Of a DNA stretch of 5,758 nucleotides, positions 5,258-5,758 are shown piece after piece (within the stretch, counting starts at the first letter, position 1; each line of letters opens with the position of its first letter). Under the pieces are notes generated by a model, which saw only the letters and a list, made by a program, of their open reading frames with translations, was not told where the DNA came from and did no database searches. The stretch lies in assembly GCA_015485015.1 (NCBI GenBank), contig WFUK01000332.1, positions 1 to 5,758 on the forward strand, read 5' to 3'. Made by a program: the position numbers and the translations under genes. The stretch comes from Paracoccaceae bacterium (GTDB taxonomy: Bacteria; Pseudomonadota; Alphaproteobacteria; Rhodobacterales; Rhodobacteraceae).

Positions 5258-5758
5258 TTAGCTTCCTTCCAGATAGGGTTTTAGTTGGTTTCTGGCCTTG
5301 GATAAGCGGGATTTAACCGTGCCTTCCGGCACATCCATCGCCAAGGCGACCTCTCGTAGGCTCATTTCTTCGAGATAAAACAACCGGATCGTCGCCGCCT
5401 GCGCGGGGCTTAGATGCTCGATCGCCGCGCGCACCGAGCCTGCATCTTCAAATGCCGCCTCCGGCTCCGGCAGGGCTTCCCCTAGCCTACGGGCTTTTAC
5501 ATTGCGATCAATCTGCCGCGCTGCGCGGCGCGAGGTGATCCGGTAAGCCCATGCCATAAATGCATGATCATCCTGCAATTTTGGCAAAGCTCGGGCGATC
5601 TCGATCCACGCCTCCTGCACCACGTCGCGCGCCTCTTCCCGATGCCCCAATAACCGGTAAGCATGGGAAAACAGGCGCGGCCCAAAATGTTTTACCAGTT
5701 TTTCAAAGGCCAATTGATCGCCAAGCCGCGCCAGACCAGCCAGATATCCGATATAGGC
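5258..5758 (-). CDS. ECF-type RNA polymerase sigma factor (5' end beyond window)
   Basis: This is an extracytoplasmic-function sigma factor directing RNA polymerase to its own promoter set. Within the window 166 residues are coded, and the frame stays open to base 5758. Region 2 covers AFEKLVKHFGPRLFSHAYRL through the RDVVQEAWIEIARAL and FMAWAYRITSRRAARQIDR stretches. A variable linker follows, then region 4 near the C-terminus with LSPAQAATIRLFYLEEMSL and the helix-turn-helix VALAMDVPEGTVKSRLSKAR. A TTG at 5713 could be read as a start, but it has no Shine-Dalgarno site and the codons before it (AYIGYLAGLARLGDQ) continue the usual sigma region 2 lead-in, so the true start lies outside. The stop TAA is one base before the membrane-protein ATG. 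The inducing signal is unknown. Confidence 0.92.
   Translation of the reverse strand, partial: AYIGYLAGLARLGDQLAFEKLVKHFGPRLFSHAYRLLGHREEARDVVQEAWIEIARALPKLQDDHAFMAWAYRITSRRAARQIDRNVKARRLGEALPEPEAAFEDAGSVRAAIEHLSPAQAATIRLFYLEEMSLREVALAMDVPEGTVKSRLSKARNQLKPYLEGS

Overview
The window looks like chromosomal DNA of an alphaproteobacterium, most likely a member of the Rhodobacterales (Roseobacter/Rhodobacter type). The basis is a GC-rich coding style, the gene order flgB-flgC-fliE-fliQ-flgF opposite a divergent fliI, and accessory proteins of types I associate with that order: a ribbon-helix-helix protein starting MCELFI and a DUF6768-like membrane protein beside an ECF sigma factor. This placement rests on recognition, not on a search.

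Left part (1-3646) is flagellar. On the minus strand, reading from 2117 down to 2, lie flgB, flgC, fliE, fliQ and flgF. Gaps are 12, 28, 13 and 11 bases, so this is very probably one operon building the proximal rod and one export-gate subunit; it probably continues with flgG beyond base 1. Facing away from it is fliI (2207-3646, plus strand), the ATPase of the flagellar type III export apparatus. The 89-base divergent spacer holds a near-consensus CtrA-type site (TTGA-N7-TTAA, 2142-2156), which could coordinate both directions.

Middle (3647-3822) is a 176-base convergent spacer with no gene. It contains GC-rich inverted repeats. One starts at the stop codon of the next gene and is best read as that gene's terminator.

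Right part (3823-5758) is entirely on the minus strand. In transcription order it holds an ECF sigma factor cut by the right window edge, a two-helix membrane protein (DUF6768-like) one base after it, a DJ-1/PfpI family protein, and a small ribbon-helix-helix protein. The sigma factor and membrane protein look like a sigma/regulator pair. The DJ-1/PfpI and ribbon-helix-helix genes are 39 bases apart and may form a second unit.

No tRNA, rRNA, CRISPR array, insertion sequence or prophage gene was seen. The most interesting items are the ECF/DUF6768 pair as a possible non-classical sigma/anti-sigma module, the candidate CtrA site, and a 33-base identical stretch shared by flgB and flgC. I found no convincing wholly new system.
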